From positions 1 through 7,437 of the forward strand of contig JALRCB010000045.1 in assembly GCA_023257525.1 (NCBI GenBank): a DNA stretch of 7,437 nt, in the 5' to 3' direction. The stretch's first letter is position 1; every line of letters begins with the position of its first letter. The notes beneath the pieces were generated by a model. The model did not search any database. It was given only the letters and a program-made list of their open reading frames with translations, and was not told the origin of the DNA. The translations under genes were made by a program, and so were the position numbers. This DNA comes from Candidatus Nanopelagicales bacterium. Lineage in GTDB: Bacteria; Actinomycetota; Actinomycetes; S36-B12; UBA5976. Shown here one piece after another: positions 1 through 6,314 of the stretch.

Positions 1-751
1 GTTTACCAAGCGGACCAAGATCGTGGCTGTTACTCATCAATCAAATTTGCTAGGAACAGTGAACGACGTCCCGGCAATCGTCAAGCTTGCGGAAACAGTT
101 GGAGCCTTGGTGTTCCTAGATGCTTGTCAAAGCGTTCCTCACATGCCAGTTGATGTTGTTGCACTCGGTGTTGACTTCATAGCTTGGAGCGGCCACAAGA
201 TGCTTGGTCCTCTCGGTATCGGATGTCTCTGGGGTAAATCAGAAGTGCTTTCTGCCATGCCGCCATTTATTTCCGGCGGCTCAATGATCGAATCAGTTTC
301 AATGGAGCGAACTACCTTCGCGGCTCCGCCAAAGCGGTTTGAAGCTGGGGTACCGATGGCAGCTCAAGCTGTAGGCATGTCAGCTGCTGCCGACTACTTG
401 CGAGCACTTGGCATGGACAATGTGGCAGAACACGAGCACATGCTTACGGAAGCCGCCCTTGCTGGACTAGCGGACATTCCTGGTCTGCGCGTGATCGGTC
501 CAGAGAATTCAGTAAATCGAGGATCAGCGGTTTCTTTCGTGCTGGAAGGGTTGCATCCTCATGACGTGGGTCAAGTAATGGATGAAAGTGGAATTGCAGT
601 TCGGGTAGGGCAGCATTGCGCTAAACCAGCTTGTATTCGCTACGGAGTTCAAGCAACCACACGGGCCACTTTCTACATCTATAACGATCTTGAAGACGTT
701 GACGCACTAGTTGCTGGCATCTATTCAGCCAAGAAATTCTTTGGAGTTTGA
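1..751 (+). CDS. sufS: Cysteine desulfurase SufS, C-terminal part (5' end off window)
   Basis: This is a PLP-dependent class V aminotransferase-fold enzyme that removes sulfur from L-cysteine, giving alanine and an enzyme-bound persulfide for Fe-S cluster assembly in the cytoplasm. The open frame enters from the left edge (first whole codon at base 2), so the GTG at 23 is an internal valine, not a start. About 249 residues are visible of the roughly 410 usual for SufS. Visible landmarks are the THQSN segment, the Asp (119-121) and Gln (128-130) of LDACQS expected to contact the PLP ring, the SGHK motif whose Lys (197-199) should form the PLP Schiff base, and the catalytic Cys (617-619) in GQHCAKP, followed by the TTRATFYIYN segment with its conserved Arg. 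From memory the Cys motif is more often GHHCA, so the Gln is a mild variant. It ends 2 nt before sufU, which encodes its sulfur acceptor, so co-transcription is likely. SufS rather than IscS/NifS is supported by the sequence motifs and the SUF neighbours. Confidence 0.96.
   Translation, partial: FTKRTKIVAVTHQSNLLGTVNDVPAIVKLAETVGALVFLDACQSVPHMPVDVVALGVDFIAWSGHKMLGPLGIGCLWGKSEVLSAMPPFISGGSMIESVSMERTTFAAPPKRFEAGVPMAAQAVGMSAAADYLRALGMDNVAEHEHMLTEAALAGLADIPGLRVIGPENSVNRGSAVSFVLEGLHPHDVGQVMDESGIAVRVGQHCAKPACIRYGVQATTRATFYIYNDLEDVDALVAGIYSAKKFFGV
741..746 (+). promoter_or_regulatory. Ribosome binding site of sufU
   Basis: TTGGAG lies 7 nt before the ATG at 754, inside the last codons of sufS. This spacing supports ATG 754 as the start. 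A TTG at 748 would extend the frame by two codons, but it sits only 1 nt after the GGAG and is a poor choice. Confidence 0.6.
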
Positions 752-753
752 TC

Positions 754-1233
754 ATGAAACTTGAAAACATGTATCAGGAAATCATTCTCGACCACTATAA
801 ACGCCCACATGGCAAGGGATTAGCAGAGCAGTTTGATGCTGAAGTTCATCACGTCAATCCAACTTGTGGTGATGAGATCACACTACGAGTCAGTCGGGGA
901 GCAGACGGCAAGATCGTCGTTTCTTACGACAACATGGGTTGTTCAATTAGCCAGGCATCTGCATCAATCATGTTCGATCAAATCAACAATCTTGATTTCG
1001 AATCCGGCGAAGCTGCGGTTGAGCATCTGATTGCTATGTTGCAGCGCACCGTCGAAGCCGATGAGGACATTCTTGGCGATGGTATTGCACTAGCGGGTGT
1101 GGCTCAGTATCCAGCACGAGTAAAGTGCGCACTATTGGCATGGATGGCATGGAAAGATGCGGCAATTCAGGCCGGAGCAGACAACAACAACGAATCTAAA
1201 ATTTCTACAGAATCAAACAAGGAGCAAAACTAA
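754..1233 (+). CDS. sufU: SufU, zinc-dependent sulfurtransferase / Fe-S assembly protein
   Basis: SufU has the IscU fold and, in Gram-positive bacteria, works as a zinc-dependent sulfur acceptor for SufS, passing persulfide sulfur to SufBCD; it takes the place of SufE. The 159-residue protein opens with MKLENMYQEIILDHYKRP, typical of the family. The residues matching the B. subtilis zinc ligands (Cys41, Asp43, Cys66, Cys128) are all present as Cys38 and Asp40 (TCGDE), Cys63 (GCSISQAS) and Cys125 (VKCALLAW). The insertion region that separates SufU from IscU lies around residues 80-115. After the conserved core ends near residue 138, there is a polar tail rich in Asn, Glu, Ser and Lys, the last codons of which also hold the ribosome binding site of the next gene. 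The gene starts 2 nt after sufS stops, and its TAA shares one base with the next ATG (TAATG), so the three genes are probably translated from one message. Confidence 0.95.
   Translation: MKLENMYQEIILDHYKRPHGKGLAEQFDAEVHHVNPTCGDEITLRVSRGADGKIVVSYDNMGCSISQASASIMFDQINNLDFESGEAAVEHLIAMLQRTVEADEDILGDGIALAGVAQYPARVKCALLAWMAWKDAAIQAGADNNNESKISTESNKEQN
1219..1224 (+). promoter_or_regulatory. Ribosome binding site of the DUF59 gene
   Basis: AAGGAG is a near-perfect Shine-Dalgarno, 8 nt before ATG 1233. It lies within the last codons of sufU, so translation of the two genes may be coupled. Confidence 0.7.
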
Positions 1234-1547
1234 TGACCGTGCTACAAGAAGATGATGTATTTGAATTAATGAAGGACGTCGTAGACCCTGAACTTGGCAT
1301 CAATGTGGTTGATCTTGGTTTGGTTTACGCAGTTACCGTCGATGAAGGAAATATCGCAACTATCGACATGACACTTACTTCTGCAGCCTGTCCTCTTACT
1401 GACGTGATTGAAGATCAAACTCGCGCGGCATTAGATGGTCACGTTTCTGACTTCAAATTGAACTGGGTTTGGATGCCACCATGGGGTCCAGACAAGATCA
1501 CAGACGAAGGTCGCGAAATGCTACGCGCGCTCGGTTTTAACCTGTAG
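1233..1547 (+). CDS. sufT: DUF59/MIP18-family metal-sulfur cluster assembly factor (SufT-like)
   Basis: This small cytoplasmic protein of 104 residues is a single DUF59 (MIP18) domain. Members named SufT act in maturation of Fe-S proteins, probably helping cluster transfer to apo-targets. Diagnostic features are the DPELGINVVDLGLVY segment (residues 18-32, with the family's DPE/DPELG motif), and the conserved reactive Cys53 in LTSAACPLTDVI. The C-terminal WVWMPPWGPDKIT followed by an ending near MLRALGF is typical of the actinobacterial SUF-operon version. The start is fixed by the AAGGAG site and by the TAATG overlap with sufU. Location as the last gene of the SUF block supports a role in the same pathway; the exact clients cannot be told from sequence. 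The symbol is used by analogy with other SUF operons. Confidence 0.92.
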   Translation: MTVLQEDDVFELMKDVVDPELGINVVDLGLVYAVTVDEGNIATIDMTLTSAACPLTDVIEDQTRAALDGHVSDFKLNWVWMPPWGPDKITDEGREMLRALGFNL

Positions 1548-1562
1548 TTTCTCGCGATAACA

Positions 1563-1593
1563 TTGAGTTTGCGAATTCTCGCACTCTTATAGA
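1563..1593 (+). promoter_or_regulatory. Weak candidate promoter upstream of the ABC-F gene
   Basis: A TTGAGT (1563-1568) and TATAGA (1588-1593) are separated by 19 bases, which is longer than the ideal spacing. If used, it would start transcription about 10 bases before the GTG at 1610. Read-through from the SUF operon is an equally good explanation for expression of the ABC-F gene. Confidence 0.25.
1570..1583 (+). repeat. Short inverted repeat between the sufT-like and ABC-F genes
   Basis: TGCGA and TCGCA form a perfect 5-base inverted repeat around ATTC. No T-run follows, so it is not a standard intrinsic terminator. A TCGCGA lies just upstream at 1552-1557. It could be a small hairpin or a protein binding site, or chance. 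Confidence 0.3.
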
Positions 1594-1609
1594 TTGGCCT
1601 GCTTTCACT

Positions 1610-3208
1610 GTGATTCAAGCAACAGACATTGAATTACGCGCTGGAGCCGAACTGCTGCTATCTGGAGCTACTTTCCGGGTAGATAGCGGTGATCGCGTCG
1701 GACTAGTTGGCAGAAACGGTGCTGGTAAAACTACTCTTACCAAAGTCCTAGCCGGGCAAGTTCAGCCTGCAAAGGGTGTTATTGCCACATCTGCGTCGGT
1801 CGGTTATCTGCCGCAGGATCCTAGAACTGGCGATTTAGACGTAGTAGCTATGGATCGAATCCTAAGCGCACGTGGCCTTGACGATCTCATTAAGCGAATG
1901 CGGCAGTGCGAAATCGACATGGGTTCCGAGGATGAAAAAGTTCGAGACAAGGCAATGCGAAAGTATGCCAGCGCCGAGGAATCATTCCAAACCGCCGGTG
2001 GCTATGCCGCTGAAAGTGAGGCAGCCTCACTTGCGGCCAGTGTTGGACTTACCGTAGACATTCTGGCTCAGACGCTGGGGACTTTATCTGGTGGTCAGCG
2101 CCGCAGAATTGAACTGGCTCGAATCCTGTTCAGCGGCGCCGAAACTTTGCTCTTGGACGAACCAACTAACCACTTAGACGCGGACTCGATTGTTTGGTTA
2201 CGTGGCTTTCTGGCTAATCATCAAGGGGGATTAGTCGTTATCAGTCACGATGTTGAACTTCTCGAAGCCACGGTTAATCGCGTGTTCTACCTGGATGCTA
2301 ATCGTCAGACGCTAGATCTCTACAACGTAGGTTGGAAAGAATACTTAAACTCGCGCGAGACTGATGAACGTCGCCGCAAGCGAGAACGCGCAAATACCGA
2401 AAAGCAAGCACAAGTTTTACAGGCTCAGGCAGATCGAATGCGCGCGAAAGCTTCCAAAGCAAAAGCTGCACAAAGCATGCTTAAGCGAGCAGACAAATTG
2501 ATGAGTGGTCTAGAAACAGTTCGACAGGCAGATCGAGTTGCCAAGCTTCGATTCCCAACTCCAGCACCGTGCGGTAAAACACCGCTTATGGCAACTGGCT
2601 TGAGTCGGGTCTATGGTTCACAGGAAATCTTTACCGATGTTGATCTAGCAATCGACCGAGGCAGCAAAGTTGTTGTGCTCGGATTAAATGGTGCTGGCAA
2701 GACGACATTACTGCGAATTCTGGCGGGAGTAGATATTCCAGACACTGGAGAGATTCAGCCCGGTCATGGTCTCAAAGTTGGCTACTACGCACAGGAACAC
2801 GAAACACTTGATCCCCAGAGATCAGTTCTAGAGAACATGGTGTCTGCCTCAGGCGACATGAATGACGCGCAAGTACGTAATGTACTTGGATCATTCCTGT
2901 TTTCTGGAGATGCAGTTGCCAAACCAGCTGGCGTTCTATCTGGTGGCGAAAAGACTCGATTGAGCCTTGCCATGTTGGTGGTATCTGCCGCCAATGTTCT
3001 GCTCTTAGATGAACCCACGAACAACCTTGATCCAGCAAGCCGCGCTGAAATTCTGGATGCGTTACACAACTATGAGGGATCGGTAGTCCTAGTAACGCAC
3101 GATGAGGGTGCAGTTACAGCACTTCAGCCGGAACGAGTCTTGCTCTTGCCGGATGGTGTTGAAGATCTTTGGAATGAAGATTACTTAGACCTAATCTCGC
3201 TGGCTTAA
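1610..3208 (+). CDS. ABC-F family ATPase (ribosome-associated translation factor)
   Basis: This 532-residue cytoplasmic protein has two ABC ATPase domains and no membrane segment, the layout of ABC-F proteins, which bind the ribosomal E site and affect elongation or, in some members, antibiotic resistance. Domain 1 has Walker A GRNGAGKTT (34-42), signature LSGGQ (159-163) and Walker B LLLDEPTNHLD with catalytic Glu184. Domain 2 has Walker A GLNGAGKTT (358-366), LSGGE (443-447) and VLLLDEPTNNLD with Glu468. Both sites look fully active. Between them, residues about 245-315 form a highly charged Arg/Lys/Glu/Ala linker, the ABC-F P-site tRNA-interaction motif region. The start is GTG; MIQATDIELRAGAELLLSG matches my memory of actinobacterial homologues from the first residue, so the start is good although no Shine-Dalgarno is visible. 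It lies 62 nt after the SUF genes. Nothing marks it as a resistance factor; a housekeeping translation role is more likely. Confidence 0.93.
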   Translation: MIQATDIELRAGAELLLSGATFRVDSGDRVGLVGRNGAGKTTLTKVLAGQVQPAKGVIATSASVGYLPQDPRTGDLDVVAMDRILSARGLDDLIKRMRQCEIDMGSEDEKVRDKAMRKYASAEESFQTAGGYAAESEAASLAASVGLTVDILAQTLGTLSGGQRRRIELARILFSGAETLLLDEPTNHLDADSIVWLRGFLANHQGGLVVISHDVELLEATVNRVFYLDANRQTLDLYNVGWKEYLNSRETDERRRKRERANTEKQAQVLQAQADRMRAKASKAKAAQSMLKRADKLMSGLETVRQADRVAKLRFPTPAPCGKTPLMATGLSRVYGSQEIFTDVDLAIDRGSKVVVLGLNGAGKTTLLRILAGVDIPDTGEIQPGHGLKVGYYAQEHETLDPQRSVLENMVSASGDMNDAQVRNVLGSFLFSGDAVAKPAGVLSGGEKTRLSLAMLVVSAANVLLLDEPTNNLDPASRAEILDALHNYEGSVVLVTHDEGAVTALQPERVLLLPDGVEDLWNEDYLDLISLA

Positions 3209-3215
3209 TTCAATT

Positions 3216-3241
3216 TCGGCATTTCGCTTTGCGATACCCGA
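3216..3241 (+). repeat. Interrupted inverted repeat between the two ABC genes
   Basis: TCGG (3216-3219) pairs with CCGA (3238-3241) and, inside it, TCGC (3224-3227) pairs with GCGA (3231-3234) around a TTT loop, with a 4x3 internal loop between the stems. There is no T-run after it. It may be a weak hairpin after the ABC-F stop or a binding site upstream of the transporter. The rest of the 75-base gap holds no convincing promoter; TAAACT at 3249-3254 is the best -10-like hexamer, without a matching -35. Confidence 0.25.
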
Positions 3242-3283
3242 CACCAGATAAACTCAGAGCGAGCAAAGAAACTAGGCGAATAC

Positions 3284-5161
3284 ATGAGCTTGCATGGCGG
3301 AAATCCTTGGGCGGCGTATCAAGGGTTCACAAAGGATAAATCAGTAAAGAAAACTACTCTTGCTGATGGCACCATCCAGCGCGTTTTAACTTACGCAACT
3401 GAGTTTCGGGGCTACATCGCTGCGTATCTTTCATTACTAGTCATTGATTCGCTGCTGGTAGTAGCTCAGCCATTGCTGTTCAAGGAAATTGTCGACGTTG
3501 CTATTCCAAACAAGGATTCCCGGCTAGTTGCGCTACTCGCAGCAGGTATTGCAATCACAGCGATTCTGGGCGCAGCACTTGGCTTATTGAGTCGTCGAAT
3601 GCAGTCAACCATTGGTGAAGGTTTGATCTTCAACATGCGAACCCAGGTTTTCGACCATGTTCAACGTCAATCGATCGCATTCTTTACGCGCGCACAAACT
3701 GGCGCTTTAATCTCGCGCCTAAACAGCGATGTGATGGGAGCACAACGAGCATTCACTTCGACGCTGGGCGGCGTAGTCGGCAACGTCATTAGCTTGGTAA
3801 TTGTCTCTGCAACTATGTTCGTCCTTTCTTGGCAGATCACAGTGGCTTCATTGCTTTTACTTCCGCTCTTTATGATTCCCGCTCGCTGGATGGGAACCCG
3901 TCTCCAGCAATTGACTCGACAGCAAGCTGACTTCAACTCAGCAATGAGCACTCAAATGGCTGAACGTTTCAACGTTTCAGGCGCTCTACTAATGAAAATA
4001 TTCGGAACCCCAAAACGCGAATCAGAAATGTTCTCGGAGAAGGCAGATTCGGTTCGCAGCATGGGCATTCGAATCGCTATGTCGAACAGCGTATTTTTTA
4101 CTGCAATAGTTCTAGTTGGATCGTTGGCTACGGCATTAGTTTTCGGCATGGGTGGCATTTCAGTCATTAACGGAACTTTGACATTGGGTACATTGCTGGC
4201 ATTGTCAGCGTTATTAGGTCGCCTATACGGCCCGATCACAGCTCTCGCGAACGTTCGAGTGGACATTATGACTTCATTAGTTTCATTTGAGCGAGTATTT
4301 GAAGTCTTAGACCTGGAACCCATGGTTAAAGACAAGCCAGATGCCAAGGAGTTAAATCGCGGGGGAGTTAGCATTGAGTTTTCCAATGTTGATTTCAAGT
4401 ACCCATCTGCTGCAGAAGTTTCGTTAGCAAGTTTGGAGTCAGTAGCCCAGCCCGAATCACGCGCAACTGAGGAATTGACTTTAACGAACATCTCATTCCA
4501 GGCTGCCCCGGGTGACTTAATTGCATTGGTAGGACCATCGGGTGCTGGCAAAAGCACAATCAGCGCCCTAATTCCAAGGCTTTACGATGCAACATCTGGT
4601 TCAGTAAAACTCTCCGGCGTAGATGTGAAAGATGTAACTCAAGAGTCACTTCACCGCGTAGTTGGCGTTGTGATGCAAGATGCTCACATGTATCACGACA
4701 CCATTCGTGCTAACTTGCTCTACGCGAATACCGAGGCGAGTGAATCCGAAATCTGGAGTGCTTGTGAAAGTGCCCAAATCGCAGAAATGATTCGGAGTCT
4801 GCCTGAGGGTCTCGATACCGTCGTTGGCGATAGAGGACATCGACTTTCAGGTGGCGAAAAGCAACGTCTTGCCATAGCTCGATTACTGCTTAAGGCCCCT
4901 GATGTTGTTGTCCTGGATGAAGCAACTGCTCATTTAGATTCCGAGAATGAATCCGCAGTTCAAGCGGCGCTGGCAATTGCGCTACAGGGTCGAACTTCAA
5001 TTGTGGTTGCGCATCGACTATCGACGATTCGTCAGGCGGATCAAATTTTAGTAATTGATGACGGACGAATTGTTCAGCGAGGCACGCACGAGGAACTGCT
5101 CGCTACTGGTGGAGTTTATGCAGATCTGTATCATCGTCAGTTCGCAGAAGATAAGAGCTAG
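3284..5161 (+). CDS. ABC transporter, fused permease and ATP-binding half-transporter (ABCB/MsbA type)
   Basis: This 625-residue inner-membrane protein carries an ABC exporter membrane domain followed by an ATPase domain and should act as a dimer, most likely as an exporter. Substrate is unknown; lipids, drugs or peptides are all possible. Hydrophobic segments lie near residues 42-66, 81-102, 160-182, 184-203, 268-290 and 298-322, six as expected. The ATPase domain begins near 362 with the A-loop Tyr in FKYPS (373), then Walker A GPSGAGKST (417-425), Q-loop Gln465 in VMQDAHMYHDTI, signature LSGGE (521-525), Walker B VVVLDEATAHLD with catalytic Glu546, and switch His577 in VAHRLST. All catalytic residues are intact, so a homodimer would have two working sites. 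About 25 extra residues (374-398) separate the A-loop from the strand leading to Walker A. The start ATG has a weak upstream AGG (3274-3276). The stop overlaps the convergent SURF1 stop. It is probably not part of the SUF pathway. Confidence 0.93.
   Translation: MSLHGGNPWAAYQGFTKDKSVKKTTLADGTIQRVLTYATEFRGYIAAYLSLLVIDSLLVVAQPLLFKEIVDVAIPNKDSRLVALLAAGIAITAILGAALGLLSRRMQSTIGEGLIFNMRTQVFDHVQRQSIAFFTRAQTGALISRLNSDVMGAQRAFTSTLGGVVGNVISLVIVSATMFVLSWQITVASLLLLPLFMIPARWMGTRLQQLTRQQADFNSAMSTQMAERFNVSGALLMKIFGTPKRESEMFSEKADSVRSMGIRIAMSNSVFFTAIVLVGSLATALVFGMGGISVINGTLTLGTLLALSALLGRLYGPITALANVRVDIMTSLVSFERVFEVLDLEPMVKDKPDAKELNRGGVSIEFSNVDFKYPSAAEVSLASLESVAQPESRATEELTLTNISFQAAPGDLIALVGPSGAGKSTISALIPRLYDATSGSVKLSGVDVKDVTQESLHRVVGVVMQDAHMYHDTIRANLLYANTEASESEIWSACESAQIAEMIRSLPEGLDTVVGDRGHRLSGGEKQRLAIARLLLKAPDVVVLDEATAHLDSENESAVQAALAIALQGRTSIVVAHRLSTIRQADQILVIDDGRIVQRGTHEELLATGGVYADLYHRQFAEDKS
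5158..5161. other. Shared palindromic CTAG: overlapping stop codons of convergent genes
   Basis: The + strand transporter ends in TAG at 5159-5161 and the - strand SURF1 gene ends in TAG at 5160-5158. The two coding regions overlap by exactly these four bases. No intergenic space exists for a terminator, so any transcription stop signal for either gene must lie inside the opposing coding sequence. Confidence 0.95.
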
Positions 5162-5919
5162 CTCAGACTTATTTTGCGCTGTTCTTTCAATTCGTTTCGA
5201 ACCAGAATGATCCAGCCAATAACTGTCATGATCTCAAAGAACAACCATTGGATTGCGTATGACCTATGCGCGCCTTCCGTTACCTCGGGTGCCGGCAGGG
5301 TCCTAATGTCTGAAGATTTTGATTCTGGGCGACTGGCAGTCATCTCAACATAAGCGTTACTTAATGTCTCTGGACTGTCGACAATCTCAAGCGGAATAAT
5401 TCGGTCGACTTGACCATCAGGTAAATCAGTTGGTGCTGGTTTGGTTCGGAGGGTGATCTCGCGGAGTCGCCCAAGTACCTCGATAGTTCCAGTTGGAACA
5501 TCGGCAACTACTGGACTATCAACAGCGGAGTTAGCGGCGGCAGTCCAACCTCGATTTACCATCACGATAGTTCCGTCAACTAATTCAAGGGGAGTAACTA
5601 CCCATAACCCCAAGTCTGACTCAAGACTCTTCTTGCGGACTAGTACCTGGTTTTCGGTCTGCCAAACTCCGGTCAATTCAACAGATCGCCATTGAAAGTC
5701 ATTTGGCACTGTCGTTGCGCCATCAGCTGTGACGATCAATTCGTCAATAGCAACAGGTTCCTTATCGATCTGTTCTTGAATCAGAACATTAGCAGCTTGT
5801 CGGTCTTGCAATCTATGCCATTGCCAGTTTGAGAGTGCTTGAAATGCAGGGAGCATAAAGATACAGACCAACGTAATTGCGATCCATCTTGGCGCTAAAA
5901 GGAATTTAAAAGCACTCAC
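5158..5919 (-). CDS. SURF1 family protein, cytochrome oxidase biogenesis
   Basis: SURF1 (Shy1) proteins are membrane proteins that help assemble cytochrome c oxidase, probably by delivering heme a to subunit I. The 253-residue product has the family's layout: an N-terminal membrane helix (residues about 11-29) followed by NWQWHRLQDR, a large domain facing outward, and a C-terminal helix (about 221-240) in SYAIQWLFFE...GWIILVRNE. Inside the domain, LTGVW, GLWVVTPLEL and VNRGWTAA correspond to conserved SURF1 segments. The start is the GTG at 5919-5917, the only usual start codon after the in-frame TAA of the upstream gene, which lies 18 nt away in the same frame. No strong Shine-Dalgarno is seen, which fits translational coupling to DUF3099. 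No oxidase subunit gene lies in the window. Length and topology are normal for bacterial SURF1. Confidence 0.92.
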   Translation of the reverse strand: MSAFKFLLAPRWIAITLVCIFMLPAFQALSNWQWHRLQDRQAANVLIQEQIDKEPVAIDELIVTADGATTVPNDFQWRSVELTGVWQTENQVLVRKKSLESDLGLWVVTPLELVDGTIVMVNRGWTAAANSAVDSPVVADVPTGTIEVLGRLREITLRTKPAPTDLPDGQVDRIIPLEIVDSPETLSNAYVEMTASRPESKSSDIRTLPAPEVTEGAHRSYAIQWLFFEIMTVIGWIILVRNELKEQRKISLS

Positions 5920-5937
5920 GAATTCAATTGTGCCTGA

Positions 5938-6237
5938 TTAATGAGTTGACGAGCGACCAGTCTCGAGCGCTTCGTTGTTTGGGACGATGAAGTCTCCAGA
6001 ACCTGCCCAGCCGCCACGTTCCCGGCCAGCATTCGCGATGACAACCGCGAAGTATGGAAGAACGACTGCACCGACAATAAGCGTCCAACGCAGTACGCCT
6101 TCGGCAGCGATCCCGCCCACGAAGCAAGCGGTGCGAAGACCCATGCTGATTAAGTAGCGTCGTTGCCGCCCAGATTGATCCTGAGTTAGCCCAGTTTCAA
6201 CCTTAGAGATACTAAATACCTCTGGCTCTTGCTTCAT
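5938..6237 (-). CDS. Small DUF3099 membrane protein
   Basis: This 99-residue protein matches my memory of DUF3099, an uncharacterised family found in Actinobacteria. A polar N-terminal segment leads to the basic stretch GRQRRYLISMGLRT, then two membrane helices near residues 28-47 and 51-70. The second carries the family-like VGAVVLPYFAVVIANAGRE. A soluble C-terminal tail follows. The positive-inside rule suggests that both termini face the cytoplasm. The ATG at 6237-6235 has a modest AGGT element about 5 nt upstream (6242-6245 on the opposite strand). It is the first gene of a two-gene unit with SURF1, 18 nt apart, which hints at a role linked to respiratory membrane assembly, but no function is established and none can be read from the sequence. 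Confidence 0.85.
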   Translation of the reverse strand: MKQEPEVFSISKVETGLTQDQSGRQRRYLISMGLRTACFVGGIAAEGVLRWTLIVGAVVLPYFAVVIANAGRERGGWAGSGDFIVPNNEALETGRSSTH

Positions 6238-6267
6238 GGCTACCTACTGATGCTCGTCGGACCCTTC

Positions 6268-6274
6268 TAGGCTA
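6268..6274. promoter_or_regulatory. Candidate overlapping -10 elements of a divergent promoter region
   Basis: The 77-base gap between DUF3099 and dodecin must hold promoters for both genes. TAGGCT (6268-6273) on the + strand fits the TAnnnT -10 pattern and would place a start near 6280, about 35 bases before the dodecin ATG. On the - strand the same bases shifted by one read TAGCCT (6274-6269), which could serve DUF3099. Neither has a clear -35 at the ideal distance; TACTGA at 6245-6250 is the best for dodecin. Confidence 0.35.
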
Positions 6275-6303
6275 CGGTGTTACTACATGTTTGGCATTTC
6301 CAC

Positions 6304-6308
6304 AGGAG
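6304..6308 (+). promoter_or_regulatory. Ribosome binding site of the dodecin gene
   Basis: AGGAG lies 6 nt before the ATG at 6315 and fixes the start there. It rules out the earlier in-frame TTG at 6291, which would add eight residues that dodecins do not have. Confidence 0.75.
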
Positions 6309-6314
6309 CTCAAA

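Noticed and set aside
748..753. TTG at 748 as the start of sufU
   Set aside because: The GGAG at 743-746 is too close to it and well placed for ATG 754, and the family begins at the latter.
1570..1583. Intrinsic terminator after the SUF genes
   Set aside because: The stem has only five pairs and no T-run follows, so termination here is not supported.
3952..4557. A 201-codon open frame on the - strand
   Set aside because: It lies wholly antisense to the membrane and ATPase coding region of the transporter, whose motifs are intact, and its translation resembles no family; it is a shadow frame.
1610..5161. ABC-F and transporter genes as an antibiotic resistance or defence module
   Set aside because: Both resemble widespread housekeeping types, no resistance or biosynthesis genes flank them, and coding style matches the neighbours.
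5924..6127. A 67-codon open frame on the - strand, Arg/Cys/Trp-rich
   Set aside because: It overlaps DUF3099 in another frame; the DUF3099 frame has a family match and plausible membrane helices, this one does not.
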